This document shows, in pieces, positions 47,180 through 62,956 of a stretch of DNA of 64,000 nt. The notes under the pieces are model-generated. The model worked only from the letters and a program-made list of their open reading frames with translations. It was not told where the DNA came from and ran no database searches. Each line of letters opens with the position of its first letter. The stretch's first letter is position 1. The DNA lies in assembly GCF_002931555.1 (NCBI RefSeq), contig NZ_PSTZ01000009.1, forward strand, positions 62,001-126,000, read 5' to 3'. Source of the stretch: Pseudoclavibacter sp. RFBB5. GTDB lineage: Bacteria > Actinomycetota > Actinomycetes > Actinomycetales > Microbacteriaceae. Made by a program: the position numbers and the translations under genes.

Positions 47180-47694
47180 GCGGGACCCCGACCGGGCCGC
47201 GTCGGCCGTGACGTCGAGAGCACCGCCGCGAGGATGACGAGCGCCGCCAGGGGGACGATCGAGAGCCCGAAGGGGCCAACGGAGAGCCCGATGGCGACCT
47301 GGCTCGGGAGCGGTGAGATGGCGTCCGGGTCTCCGGCCTCTGCTCGGGACCCCGTGGCTGCGATGCCGGCCGCGATCGCGAAGGCGAGCCAGGCGAGGAT
47401 GCTCCCGGGGGCGGCGAGCCAGAGCACGCCCGGCCTGCCTCGGTACCGTCTGCGGAGCGCCAGCGCCACGGAGGCGGCCACCACGACCGTTCCTGCCGCC
47501 ACAGCGAGCGGGGCCACGAGCACGCTCACACCGGGCAGGTCGATGACGTCGCGGTCCAGGCCGAGGGCGACGAAGCCCCAGGTTGCTATGACCAGGGAGG
47601 CGAAGACGAGGCTGCTGACGGCTCCCCACGTGACGGCCCTCCCCCAGGTCGAACCCGGGTCGGGAGGGAGCTCCGCGTCGTGGCGTTCGATCAT
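47176..47694 (-). CDS. Membrane protein of unknown function
   Basis: 172 residues with four predicted helices (AVTWGAVSSLVFASLVIATWG, VSVLVAPLAVAAGTVVVAAS, VLWLAAPGSILAWLAFAIAA, GLSIVPLAALVILAAVL) and a basic C-terminus (TSRPTRPGRG). It lies upstream of the str operon on the same strand, and the str promoter -35 overlaps its stop codon. ATG 47694 is 19 bp after the previous gene. No family named with confidence. Confidence 0.7.
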   Translation of the reverse strand: MIERHDAELPPDPGSTWGRAVTWGAVSSLVFASLVIATWGFVALGLDRDVIDLPGVSVLVAPLAVAAGTVVVAASVALALRRRYRGRPGVLWLAAPGSILAWLAFAIAAGIAATGSRAEAGDPDAISPLPSQVAIGLSVGPFGLSIVPLAALVILAAVLSTSRPTRPGRGPA

Positions 47695-47713
47695 GGGACC
47701 GCTGCCGTCCAGG

Positions 47714-48202
47714 TCAGGCCGCGAGCTCGACCTGGAGTCCGCGGACGATCACCGCGATGTCCTTGCCGATGTGCGCCGATTGGGCGGCCGTGCTCGTGCC
47801 GACCGCGGTGACGATCTCCGTGAGCGGCCCGCGATGCAGGACGACCATCTTCGAGCGGACCTCGAGCCCGCCCAGCCTCGGGTCCCGCTGCGTCGACTCG
47901 ACGTAGTGCATGAGCTGTGGTTCCGTGCCGGACTCGGCGAGGCGCTCCTTGCCGCCGCCCTGCGTGATGCGCTGACGCAGCACTGTCAGCGCATCCTCGT
48001 GCGAGACGGTGCCAGGCCACCGCTCGATCGTCACGAGCACATTCGGGTTGAAGCCGTTCGTCGCGACGAGGTGCCGCGCACCGAGCACCGAGCCAGCCCA
48101 CTGCAGCGGCTCCCACCCGGCGGGCACGTCGATCGCCACCTCGGGGAAGGCCGGGAACTCGGCGCTCGGCAGCGTGAGTCTGCGCAGCTGGTCACCGCTC
48201 AC
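47714..48202 (-). CDS. LpqN/PsbP-like domain protein without signal peptide
   Basis: 162 residues. FPEVAIDVPAGWEPLQW, a strand-rich middle (NVLVTIERWPG, SHEDALTVLRQRI), and VVLHRGPLTEIVTAVGTSTA resemble the PsbP/Mog1-like fold of LpqN-type mycobacterial proteins. Unlike those, no lipobox or signal peptide is present, so it should be cytoplasmic. It overlaps the upstream acidic membrane protein by 4 bp (ATGA). Family call is tentative. Confidence 0.65.
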   Translation of the reverse strand: MSGDQLRRLTLPSAEFPAFPEVAIDVPAGWEPLQWAGSVLGARHLVATNGFNPNVLVTIERWPGTVSHEDALTVLRQRITQGGGKERLAESGTEPQLMHYVESTQRDPRLGGLEVRSKMVVLHRGPLTEIVTAVGTSTAAQSAHIGKDIAVIVRGLQVELAA

Positions 48203-49986
48203 TCGGCCACTCCGTTCGCATCCGCGGTCTCAGCGGAGCGCTCCGCCATGCGCTTCTCGTACCCGAGCTGCGCCCTGCGGTTGGCTCGCGACACCCGTCG
48301 CCCTCGAGCCGCGGCGATGCCGCCCACCCAGGTGAAGGCCTCCCTGGCCGCGATCGCAGCGACCAGCGCGGACAGCAGATGCTCGGAGGCCCTGAACTTC
48401 GCGAGGACCTCGTCGAGCTGGATGCTCGTGATGGGGAGCCCGTCAGCGAGGTGCTGCTGGAGAGCCGCTCCGAAGTAGTAGCCGGCCGCCACGAGCACCG
48501 CTGCCATGAACCCGCCGAGGACGTAGGCCCACCAGCCGGCGCGGTTCACGATCAGTGCCCACAGCACGCCGAACGCGGCGAAGACCGTGACGGGAACCGT
48601 GAAGGCCGCGGTGATCGCGAACTCGGAGGCCTCGCCGATGGGGTCGAGCCCCGTGTTGAACGCCGTCCGCAGCAGGGCGAAGGCCAGCAGGTAGAGGGCT
48701 GCGAACACCACCGAGGCGACCACGGCGACGAACACCGCGAACATCCGGTTCCCGCGCTTCTTCGGCTTCACCGGGGCCAGGTCGTCGCTGTCCGTCGGTG
48801 CGGAGAGTCGGAGTGGCGCGAACGTCGAGTCGTCGTCTGCCTGCGTGGCGGACGCGTCGGCGTCCGGCCTGGCGGAGTCGGTGTCCACGCGCTCGTCGGT
48901 CGCGTGCGTCGACTCGACCGCCCGTGCGGCTTCGGAACGGTCCGCGGCATCCGTCTCGAGGACGGCGTCGGCGCCAGCGTCAGCGTCGACGTCGGCATCG
49001 GCGTCAGCCGCGTCTTCGGTCGGCGCGTGGGTCACAGCTGCGGCATCTGCTTCGTCGAGGACGTCCACGCGCTCCGTGACGGTGACCGCTTCCACGGTCT
49101 CCCCGTCCTCGGCGAGCTGCTCGGTGACCGTCTCCGTGACGACCACGTCCGCACGCGTGACCTCCCCCGCGACAGGGGTGGCCCCGTCGAGGGCCTGATG
49201 GTCGTCAGACGGTTCCGGATCGACCGCTGCCTGCGCCGATGGGCGGGCTGCGCTCGAGGCCGCGACACGGGCAGCTGTGCGGTCTATCTCGAGGGTGCGG
49301 CGCGGAGACTCACGCTCCTCGTCGGGCGCAGTGGCAGATCCGGCGGCGTCCACCGTGATGGCCGAGACCGAGGCGGCGCCAAGCGCGTCAGCCGCGAGGT
49401 CCTGAGCGGGAACCGGTTCGGTCACCGGGAAGTCCGCGGCGTCATCCTCTTCGGCGATCTCGCGTTCCATGACCGGCACGTCCTCCGACGCCGGGGCATC
49501 TTCTGGTCCAGCGTGGCCATCAGCACCGGCCTCCGGGGCGGACGGCACCGTGTCAGACGTCGAAGTAGACCCGCCGTCGACCTTCGTTGTCTGCTCGGTG
49601 TCGGCTGCCGCACCTGCAGGTGCGCCTGGACGCGGTCCGTCGGCGAGCACGGCCGCGAGCTCATCCCGATCGAGGCCCACCGTCGCGTTGGGGTCGGTGC
49701 CGTCGGTCGCGAGGGGATCCGCGAAGGCGACCCTGACGTCTTCCTGAGGCGCGAGCGCGGGATCGGTCGGCGCTTCCGCCCGACCGTCGAACGCGAGGTC
49801 ATCCCCCGCGAGCACCTCACCGGACGGCACCTCGCCGTCCTCGCCGATGCCGCGGCTGCGAGCGAGCGCGGCCTCCAGCCGATCCTGGGGGTCGGGAAGC
49901 TCTCGGGGTTCGCCGGCTCCGCCGCCTACTTCCGGCTCGTGGCCGTCGTCCGAGGGCAGGCGAGGCGCGCGCGTGTCGTCACTCAT
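48199..49986 (-). CDS. Large acidic, disordered membrane protein of unknown function
   Basis: 595 residues from ATG 49986. About the first 395 residues are Asp/Glu/Ala/Thr/Val-rich with few hydrophobics, for example DEADAAAVTHAPTEDAADAD, and are surely disordered. Residues ~400-540 contain four helices (MFAVFVAVVASVVFAALYLL, FAITAAFTVPVTVFAAFGVL, WWAYVLGGFMAAVLVAAGYY) and the last ~45 are basic (ARGRRVSRANRRAQLGYEKR). Strong charge polarity: acidic N-arm, basic C-tail. It starts just beyond the rpoC terminator; TAACGT 7 bp before the ATG suggests a leaderless mRNA. No recognised family. Confidence 0.72.
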   Translation of the reverse strand: MSDDTRAPRLPSDDGHEPEVGGGAGEPRELPDPQDRLEAALARSRGIGEDGEVPSGEVLAGDDLAFDGRAEAPTDPALAPQEDVRVAFADPLATDGTDPNATVGLDRDELAAVLADGPRPGAPAGAAADTEQTTKVDGGSTSTSDTVPSAPEAGADGHAGPEDAPASEDVPVMEREIAEEDDAADFPVTEPVPAQDLAADALGAASVSAITVDAAGSATAPDEERESPRRTLEIDRTAARVAASSAARPSAQAAVDPEPSDDHQALDGATPVAGEVTRADVVVTETVTEQLAEDGETVEAVTVTERVDVLDEADAAAVTHAPTEDAADADADVDADAGADAVLETDAADRSEAARAVESTHATDERVDTDSARPDADASATQADDDSTFAPLRLSAPTDSDDLAPVKPKKRGNRMFAVFVAVVASVVFAALYLLAFALLRTAFNTGLDPIGEASEFAITAAFTVPVTVFAAFGVLWALIVNRAGWWAYVLGGFMAAVLVAAGYYFGAALQQHLADGLPITSIQLDEVLAKFRASEHLLSALVAAIAAREAFTWVGGIAAARGRRVSRANRRAQLGYEKRMAERSAETADANGVAE

Positions 49987-49993
49987 GGAGCCA

Positions 49994-49999
49994 ACGTTA
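49994..49999 (-). promoter_or_regulatory. -10 element (TAACGT) for leaderless transcript of the 49986 gene
   Basis: TAACGT on the minus strand ends 7 nt before ATG 49986, and no Shine-Dalgarno intervenes. It follows the rpoC terminator, so an own promoter is expected here. Confidence 0.4.
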
Positions 50000-50041
50000 G
50001 GGCCGCAGGCTCGCTTCTTCCCGGTGACAAGCCGCAGACGC

Positions 50042-50078
50042 GCGAACGCCCCCACCCGTGACGGGTGGGGGCGTTCGC
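50042..50078 (-). terminator. rpoBC terminator
   Basis: GCGAACGCCCCCACCC (50042-50057) and its perfect complement (50063-50078) form a 16-bp stem with a 5-nt loop, 34 bp after the rpoC stop. No long U-run, but stem and place support it. Confidence 0.85.
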
Positions 50079-50112
50079 ACTGGTGCGTCGGCGAGCCGAC
50101 GCGACTTCAGGG

Positions 50113-53991
<3,879 letters not shown>

Positions 53992-54039
53992 TGCTGTTGT
54001 CTCCTTGTGAAGAATGAGTCTTCGTCGTGTCGGGGAGGC

Positions 54040-57528
<3,489 letters not shown>

Positions 57529-57727
57529 GGAAGTTCCCTCCACGATCCCGCGGATTCCGCGAGATGCCAGTAGTGTCGTCGGTGAGGTTCCGCCACGTTT
57601 CACGATGTACAAGGCATGCCCATCATCAACGGACGCGGTCGATGACGACCCGCGAAGATGTTGGTGAGAGAAGCACTGCCAGGCCGACCGCAATATGAAG
57701 GCATGGTGAGACGAAGCGCAAACATCG

Positions 57728-57756
57728 AGTGTATGCGCCGTTTGGTGGTATGTCTA
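57728..57756 (-). promoter_or_regulatory. rpoBC promoter
   Basis: Minus-strand -35 TAGACA (57751-57756) and -10 TACACT (57728-57733) with a 17-bp spacer; five of six bases match TTGACA. Transcription should begin near 57720. Confidence 0.7.
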
Positions 57757-57898
57757 CCCCGACCTTGCCTCAATCTGAAATCTCAGGTATAACGCGCCTC
57801 GTCCGGACCTCGCCGGGTGCGGGTGGAGGCAGGCAAGGCTCCGCTCAGCAAGGCGAACCTCCCCTTATCAGAAAGACACGATCGAGTCCAGTGTCGGC

Positions 57899-57928
57899 TT
57901 GAATACGGGGCCCGCGGGCTCCTACCGT
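57899..57928 (+). promoter_or_regulatory. Promoter of the DUF1540 gene
   Basis: -35 TTGAAT (57899-57904), 18-bp spacer, -10 TACCGT (57923-57928). The expected start near 57935 leaves a ~20-nt leader with a good GGAGG. Confidence 0.6.
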
Positions 57929-57956
57929 TGAGGCAACCCAACAACGGAGGCACATC

Positions 57957-58244
57957 ATGACACTGCTCGATCTCCCCAACGTCAGCACCTGTTCTGTCGC
58001 CGGATGCTCGTTCAACCACGACGGCTGCCACGCGCCCGCTGTGACGATCGACGGCGACGAGGGCTGCGCCACGTTCATCCCCCTCGACCGCAAGGGTGGC
58101 CTCGACAAGGTCATCGCAGGAGTGGGTGCCTGCCAGGCCGCAGACTGCCGCTTCAACAAGGACCTGACCTGCAGCGCCCCTGCCATCCGCGTCGGAGCCC
58201 AGGGCAACGACGCCGCGGACTGCCTCACGTATGAGGCAGCCTGA
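57957..58244 (+). CDS. Two-domain DUF1540 protein
   Basis: 95 residues with two copies of the short Cys-rich DUF1540 motif. The first is CSVAGCSFNHDGCHAPAVTI with a following Cys, the second CQAADCRFNKDLTCSAPAIR with DCLTYE. Each has four cysteines spaced as for a small metal site. The middle (PLDRKGGLDKVIAGVGA) links the two. ATG 57957 has CGGAGG at 7 bp. Cytoplasmic, no signal. DUF1540 has no established function; metal binding or redox sensing is a guess from the cysteines. The gene stands alone between its own promoter and terminator. Confidence 0.88.
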   Translation: MTLLDLPNVSTCSVAGCSFNHDGCHAPAVTIDGDEGCATFIPLDRKGGLDKVIAGVGACQAADCRFNKDLTCSAPAIRVGAQGNDAADCLTYEAA

Positions 58245-58266
58245 CCGCCGCAGCAGCAGCAGTTCC

Positions 58267-58307
58267 GCGAAGCGCCGACCTCCAATGGAGGTCGGCGCTT
58301 CGCTTTT
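58267..58307 (+). terminator. Intrinsic terminator of the DUF1540 gene
   Basis: GCGAAGCGCCGACCTCC (58267-58283) and its perfect complement (58287-58303) form a 17-bp stem around AAT, followed by TTTT. It lies 22 bp after the stop. Confidence 0.92.
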
Positions 58308-58384
58308 CCCGTCAATGAGGACGACGATTCGCGATTCGTCTCGTGGAAGGGATCCGGCACGGGTGCGGCTCCCCGCGCGGTGTC

Positions 58385-58390
58385 TAGACT
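58385..58390 (+). promoter_or_regulatory. Possible -10 (TAGACT) of the first lamin-tail gene
   Basis: TAGACT, the same hexamer as at coaA and map, 61 bp before GTG 58452. No clear -35. It would give a ~55-nt leader with GAGGAG. Confidence 0.35.
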
Positions 58391-58451
58391 TGCCCGCGGC
58401 GACGCCCGCCTGAGCTCCCCCAGGTCGCCATTTCACAACAGAGGAGCGTGC

Positions 58452-60191
58452 GTGCAAGCACAACGAATGAACCTGGCGGCAGCTGTCGCCCTCATGATCG
58501 GTGGAGGTGCGGTGCTGGCCGTGCCCGCATCCGCGAACGCGACCGAGCTGCCCGTCTCCGGCCCCGGCATCGTCGTGATCAATGAGATCGACTCGTCCGG
58601 TGGCGAGCCAGGGGATTGGATCGAGCTCGCGAACCCGGGAGCGGCGGCGATCGACCTCGAAGGCTACGTCCTCACCGACAACTCGCCGGAAGACCCGACG
58701 CACCGCTACACGATTCCGGCCGGCACGGTCGTCGCGCCGGGAGCGCACCTCGTGATCGAGGACGGCGAGAGCGATCTGGGCCTGGGCGGCGCTGACAGCG
58801 TGCGGCTGTTCGGAACGGACGGGACGGCCGTCGTCGATCAGTACTCGTGGACCCGGCATGCGGCGACCACGTACGGACGCTGCCCCGACGGCACCGGGGA
58901 GTTCGCCCAGACCGCGGTGGTCACCAAGGGGAGCGCGAACGCCTGCGCCGACGCCCCGACCGAGACACCAGGTCCCACGACTCCCGACAGCGAGCCCTGG
59001 CCGGGTGACGCCGCCGTCGCTCCGATCGCCGGTGGCATCACGCTCGCCGAAGACATGTCGGGCCTGGACTACCAGTACTCGCCGGACGGCAGCACGCTCT
59101 GGGCCGTCGAGAACGGCACGGGCGGGCTCTACCGCTTCGAGGTGACGGCTGACGGGGGCGTCACCCCCGCGCAGGGCTGGGAGACGCCGAAGCGAGTGCG
59201 TTTCCAAGCTGATGCGAGCAAGCCGGATGCGGCGGGCCCGGACACCGAGGGCGTCACGTTCTCGCCGGAGCGGCCGGACTCCGTCTTCGTCGGCGCTGAG
59301 CGCGACAATTCGGCGAAGTCGACGAACCGGAACACGATCCTCGAGGTGAACGTCCGCGCCGCGACGGGCCCTGAGCTCGTGGCGACGACCGAGTGGGACC
59401 TGACCGCAAGCCTCCCTTCGGTCGAGGCCAACACGGGCATCGAGGCGATCGAGTGGGTCGCCGACAGCGAGCTCGAGGGCGAGCTGCTCGACGAGAACAC
59501 GGGCGCCCCGTACGACTCGGCGAACTACCCGGGCGCCGACGGCCTGTTCTTCGTCGCCGTCGAGGAGACCGCAGGCGTCTACGCCTACGCGCTCTTCGAC
59601 GACGGCAGCGCGAGCCGCGTCGCCACCCTCGAGTCCGGCCTCGGCGGCGTCATGGCCCTCGACTACGACGAGTCCACGCAGACGCTCTGGGGCATGTGCG
59701 ACAACGGATGCGGCGGCACGAGCGCGCTGTTCCACTTCGGCACGGAAGACGGCTCCGCCGGGTACACGGTGACGCACATCGCCCGACCCGCCGGACTCCC
59801 CGACACGAACAACGAGGGCTTCGCGATCGCCGCCAACGAGACCTGCGTCGACGGCACACGCGCCACCTACTGGCTCGAGGACGGCGTGAAGGCCGACGCA
59901 CTCAAGCAGGGCTCGATCGCGTGCGCCCCCGTTGGGACGCCGCCCTCAGAGACCCCGGGCGGCACGGAGACACCGGCACCCACGGGTTCGCCGGCAGCGA
60001 CGGACACGCAAGGCGCGACTCCGAGCCCCGGCGGGGCCGCGGGCGGCGGGCAGGGAAGCGGAACGGAGACGGGCGCGAAGGATGACGCGCTCGCGACGAC
60101 CGGTGCGGCGCACCTCGTCCCCGGGATGCTCGCAGGGCTCGCCGCGCTCACGCTCGGCGGCTTCGCGCTCACCCGCCGCCGCGACGCGTAG
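58452..60191 (+). CDS. Cell-surface protein: one lamin-tail domain, beta-propeller, LATTG sortase signal
   Basis: 579 residues. A signal peptide (~1-30, ending ASANA), a lamin-tail domain ~40-163 (VVINEIDSSGGEPGDWIELA, YVLTDNSPEDPTHRY), a six-bladed-type propeller ~190-490 (DMSGLDYQYSPDGSTLWAVE, NTGIEAIEWVADSE, MCDNGCGGTSALFHFG), a Thr/Pro/Gly linker, then LATTG at 547-551, a hydrophobic helix and RRRDA. LAxTG is the motif of class E sortases. GTG 58452 is chosen because GAGGAG precedes it and the paralogue at 60427 has the same VQAQR start. The propeller resembles phytase-esterase-like propellers, but substrate is unknown. Confidence 0.85.
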   Translation: MQAQRMNLAAAVALMIGGGAVLAVPASANATELPVSGPGIVVINEIDSSGGEPGDWIELANPGAAAIDLEGYVLTDNSPEDPTHRYTIPAGTVVAPGAHLVIEDGESDLGLGGADSVRLFGTDGTAVVDQYSWTRHAATTYGRCPDGTGEFAQTAVVTKGSANACADAPTETPGPTTPDSEPWPGDAAVAPIAGGITLAEDMSGLDYQYSPDGSTLWAVENGTGGLYRFEVTADGGVTPAQGWETPKRVRFQADASKPDAAGPDTEGVTFSPERPDSVFVGAERDNSAKSTNRNTILEVNVRAATGPELVATTEWDLTASLPSVEANTGIEAIEWVADSELEGELLDENTGAPYDSANYPGADGLFFVAVEETAGVYAYALFDDGSASRVATLESGLGGVMALDYDESTQTLWGMCDNGCGGTSALFHFGTEDGSAGYTVTHIARPAGLPDTNNEGFAIAANETCVDGTRATYWLEDGVKADALKQGSIACAPVGTPPSETPGGTETPAPTGSPAATDTQGATPSPGGAAGGGQGSGTETGAKDDALATTGAAHLVPGMLAGLAALTLGGFALTRRRDA

Positions 60192-60208
60192 CGAACCGAG
60201 ACGTGCCA

Positions 60209-60242
60209 GCTGAGGGCAGGGGCATTCGAGACCCTGCCCTCA
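60209..60242 (+). terminator. Terminator after the first lamin-tail gene
   Basis: CTGAGGGCAGGG (60209-60220) pairs with CCCTGCCCTCAG (60231-60242), loop of 10. It shares sequence with the hairpin after the paralogous gene. Confidence 0.75.
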
Positions 60243-60426
60243 GTCGTGCCCGCGCCGCCCCTCCACTCGCCTCGTCTCGCTTGCGACCCGTGGACCGCGC
60301 CTTGTTCTTGTTCCGTTCAGGTCCTCGCTACCGCTGAGGCACCCGCCCCGGGTTCGATGACCGCGGCGCATGCGCTCACCCCCGAGTGCACGTCGCTTCG
60401 TCCCCCGAGCGCAGAGGAGCGCGTGC

Positions 60427-62937
60427 GTGCAAGCACAACGAACCACAGTGGCGGCTGCTGTCGCCTTGATCATCGGCGGAGGTGCGGCCCTGGCAGCCCC
60501 CATGTCGGCCAGCGCAGCCCCCTCCCCCACGGTGCACGCGAGCGGCGTCGTCATCAACGAGGTCGAGTCCGACGGCGACACGACCGACTGGATCGAGCTG
60601 GTCAACACGGGCGACGCCCCCGTCGACCTCTCGGGCTGGGCCGTCAAGGACAACGACGACACCCGCGACTTCCGCTTCGCAGCCGGCACGAGCATCCAGC
60701 CTGGCGCCTACCTCGTCGTCGACGACACGCAGTTCGGCTTCGGGCTGGGCAAGGAGGATCAGGCGCGGATCTTCGACGCTGCGGGCGTTCTCGTGGACGC
60801 CCACTCGTGGGCCCAGCACGCCGACGTGAGCTACGCACGACTCCCAGACGGCGTCGGCGACTTCGTTCAGACGACCGCGAGCAGCAAGGCCGCTGCCAAC
60901 GATGTCGAGGCCGCGACCGGCGCCGTCGTCATCAACGAGATCGAGTCGTCCGGCGGAGAGCCGGGCGACTGGGTGGAGCTGTTCAATCCCGGCGTCGGCG
61001 CCATCGACCTCAGTGGCTATGTCCTCACCGACAACTCGCCGGAGGACGAGACGCACCGATTCCTGCTGCCCGAGGGGACGACGCTGCAGGCGGGTGCCTA
61101 CCTCGTGGTCGAGGAGGCGGACTTCGCCTTCGGCCTGGGTGGCGGCGACAGTGCCATGCTCTTCGCCGCTGACGGGACGACCGTCGTCGACGAGCACTCC
61201 TGGACCCAGCACGCCGCCACGAGCTACGGTCGTTCCCCGAACGGCAGCGGGGCATTCACCGAGACCTCCGAGCCGACCAAGGGTGCTGAGAACCGCTTCT
61301 CGGGCGTCGCACCGACCTCCGCCGTCGTCATCAACGAGGTCGAGTCGAACGGCGGCACGCCAGGCGACTGGGTCGAGGTCTACAACCGCGGCGCCGACAC
61401 CGTCGACATCTCCGGCTGGACGATGGTCGACGACAACGCCGGCCACACCCCAGCGCCCGCGCCAGCCGCGACGGTGCTCGCGCCCGGCGAGTTCTTCGTC
61501 TACGAGGAGAGCCTCCTCGGCTTCGGGCTCGGCAGCGGTGACAGCGCGACGCTCGCCGACGCATCAGGGACCATCGTCGACACGACGACCTGGATCGACC
61601 ACGTCGAGGTGAGCTGGGCGCGCTGCGCCGACGGCGACGGCGACTTCCGCTCGACGACCGCGTCGACGAAGGGCGCACTCAACGCGTGCTCGGATGTGCC
61701 CGTCGAGACGCCGGGACCGACTGCGCCGCAGGCCGACCCGTGGACCGGCTCACCCGACGTCGCCCCCATCGCGGGAGGCATCACGCTCGGCGAGGACATG
61801 TCGGGCCTCGACTACCAGTACTCGCCGGACGGCAGCACGCTGTGGGCCGTTGACAATGGCACGGGCAACCTCTATCGCCTCGACGTCGCGACGGACGGCA
61901 GCGTCTCCCCCGCACCAGGCTGGGAGGAGCCCAAGCGAGTGCGTTTCCAGGCGGATGCGGGCAATCCGTCGGCCGCTGGCCCCGACGCCGAGGGCGTCAC
62001 GGTCTCGGCAGACCAGCCGGATTCGGTCTACATCGGTTCCGAGCGTGACAACTCCGAGAAGTCGACCAACAAGAACACCATCCTGAAGGTCAACCTGCGC
62101 GACGCGACTGGCGCTGACATCGTCGCGACGGCGGAGTGGGACCTCACGGCGAGCCTGCCGCAGGTCGGCGCCAACACGGGCATAGAGGCGATCGAGTGGG
62201 TCGCGGACAGCGAGCTCGAGGGCAGGCTGCTCGACGAGAACACGGGCGCCCCGTACGACTCGGCGAACTACCCGGGCGCCGACGGCCTGTTCTTCGTCGC
62301 CGTCGAGGAGACCGCAGGCGTCTACGCCTACGCGCTCTTCGACGACGGCAGCGCCGGTCGCGTCGCCACCCTCGAGTCCGGCCTCGGCGGCGTCATGGCC
62401 CTCGACTACGACGAGTCCACGCAGACGCTCCGGGGCATGTGCGACAACGGATGCGGCGGCACGAGCGCGCTGTTCCACTTCGGCACGGAAGACGGCACGG
62501 CCGGGTACACGGTGACGCACATCGCCCGACCCGCCGGACTCCCCGACACGAACAACGAGGGCTTCGCGATCGCCGCCAACGAGACCTGCGTCGACGGCAC
62601 ACGCGCCACCTACTGGCTCGAAGACGGCGTGAAGGCCGACGCACTCAAACAGGGCTCGATCGCGTGCGCCCCGGACGAGACACCTGCGCCAACGGAGACC
62701 CCCGGCGCGACGGAGACCCCCGGGACCACCGTCACTCCGGGCGGGACGACGACACCGGGGGCCAGCACGGCACCGGGAGACGGGGCAGCGCACGGAAACG
62801 GGCCTGAATCCGCGGCCGGCGGCACGGGGGATGCCCTCGCGACGACCGGCGCCGAGCACCTCGTCCTCGTCATGCTCGCCGGGCTCGCCGCGCTCACGCT
62901 CGGCGGCTTCGCGCTCACCCGCCGCCGCGACGCGTAA
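60427..62937 (+). CDS. Cell-surface protein: three lamin-tail domains, beta-propeller, LATTG sortase signal
   Basis: 836 residues. Signal peptide ~1-30 (ending MSASA), three lamin-tail domains at ~40-158, 165-287 and 298-419 (each beginning VVINEvES, with a late GFGLG and SW..H), the same propeller at ~445-745, a Thr/Pro-rich linker, LATTG at 804-808, a helix and RRRDA. GTG 60427 has GAGGAG 7 bp upstream and the same first codons (VQAQR) as the paralogue. Lamin-tail domains occur in bacterial proteins linked to envelope, nuclease or phosphatase functions; here no catalytic motif is recognised. Tandem with the gene at 58452-60191. Confidence 0.85.
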   Translation: MQAQRTTVAAAVALIIGGGAALAAPMSASAAPSPTVHASGVVINEVESDGDTTDWIELVNTGDAPVDLSGWAVKDNDDTRDFRFAAGTSIQPGAYLVVDDTQFGFGLGKEDQARIFDAAGVLVDAHSWAQHADVSYARLPDGVGDFVQTTASSKAAANDVEAATGAVVINEIESSGGEPGDWVELFNPGVGAIDLSGYVLTDNSPEDETHRFLLPEGTTLQAGAYLVVEEADFAFGLGGGDSAMLFAADGTTVVDEHSWTQHAATSYGRSPNGSGAFTETSEPTKGAENRFSGVAPTSAVVINEVESNGGTPGDWVEVYNRGADTVDISGWTMVDDNAGHTPAPAPAATVLAPGEFFVYEESLLGFGLGSGDSATLADASGTIVDTTTWIDHVEVSWARCADGDGDFRSTTASTKGALNACSDVPVETPGPTAPQADPWTGSPDVAPIAGGITLGEDMSGLDYQYSPDGSTLWAVDNGTGNLYRLDVATDGSVSPAPGWEEPKRVRFQADAGNPSAAGPDAEGVTVSADQPDSVYIGSERDNSEKSTNKNTILKVNLRDATGADIVATAEWDLTASLPQVGANTGIEAIEWVADSELEGRLLDENTGAPYDSANYPGADGLFFVAVEETAGVYAYALFDDGSAGRVATLESGLGGVMALDYDESTQTLRGMCDNGCGGTSALFHFGTEDGTAGYTVTHIARPAGLPDTNNEGFAIAANETCVDGTRATYWLEDGVKADALKQGSIACAPDETPAPTETPGATETPGTTVTPGGTTTPGASTAPGDGAAHGNGPESAAGGTGDALATTGAEHLVLVMLAGLAALTLGGFALTRRRDA

Positions 62938-62956
62938 GCCAACCGAGACGTATCAG

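Larger units (their letters stand above)
57529..57956. promoter_or_regulatory. Divergent rpoB / DUF1540 intergenic region
   Basis: 428 bp with no gene. From left to right it holds the ~200-nt rpoB leader (minus strand), the rpoB promoter (57728-57756), about 140 bp with no recognisable element, and the plus-strand promoter of the DUF1540 gene (57899-57928). Confidence 0.6.

Noticed and set aside
57783-59777. Minus-strand open frame of 664 codons over the first lamin-tail gene
   Set aside because: The plus-strand frame encodes a signal peptide, domains and a sorting signal; the minus frame is its shadow.
58452-60191. Calling the propeller proteins phytases or nucleases
   Set aside because: The fold resembles phytase-esterase-like propellers and lamin-tail domains occur beside nucleases, but no catalytic residues of either can be identified.
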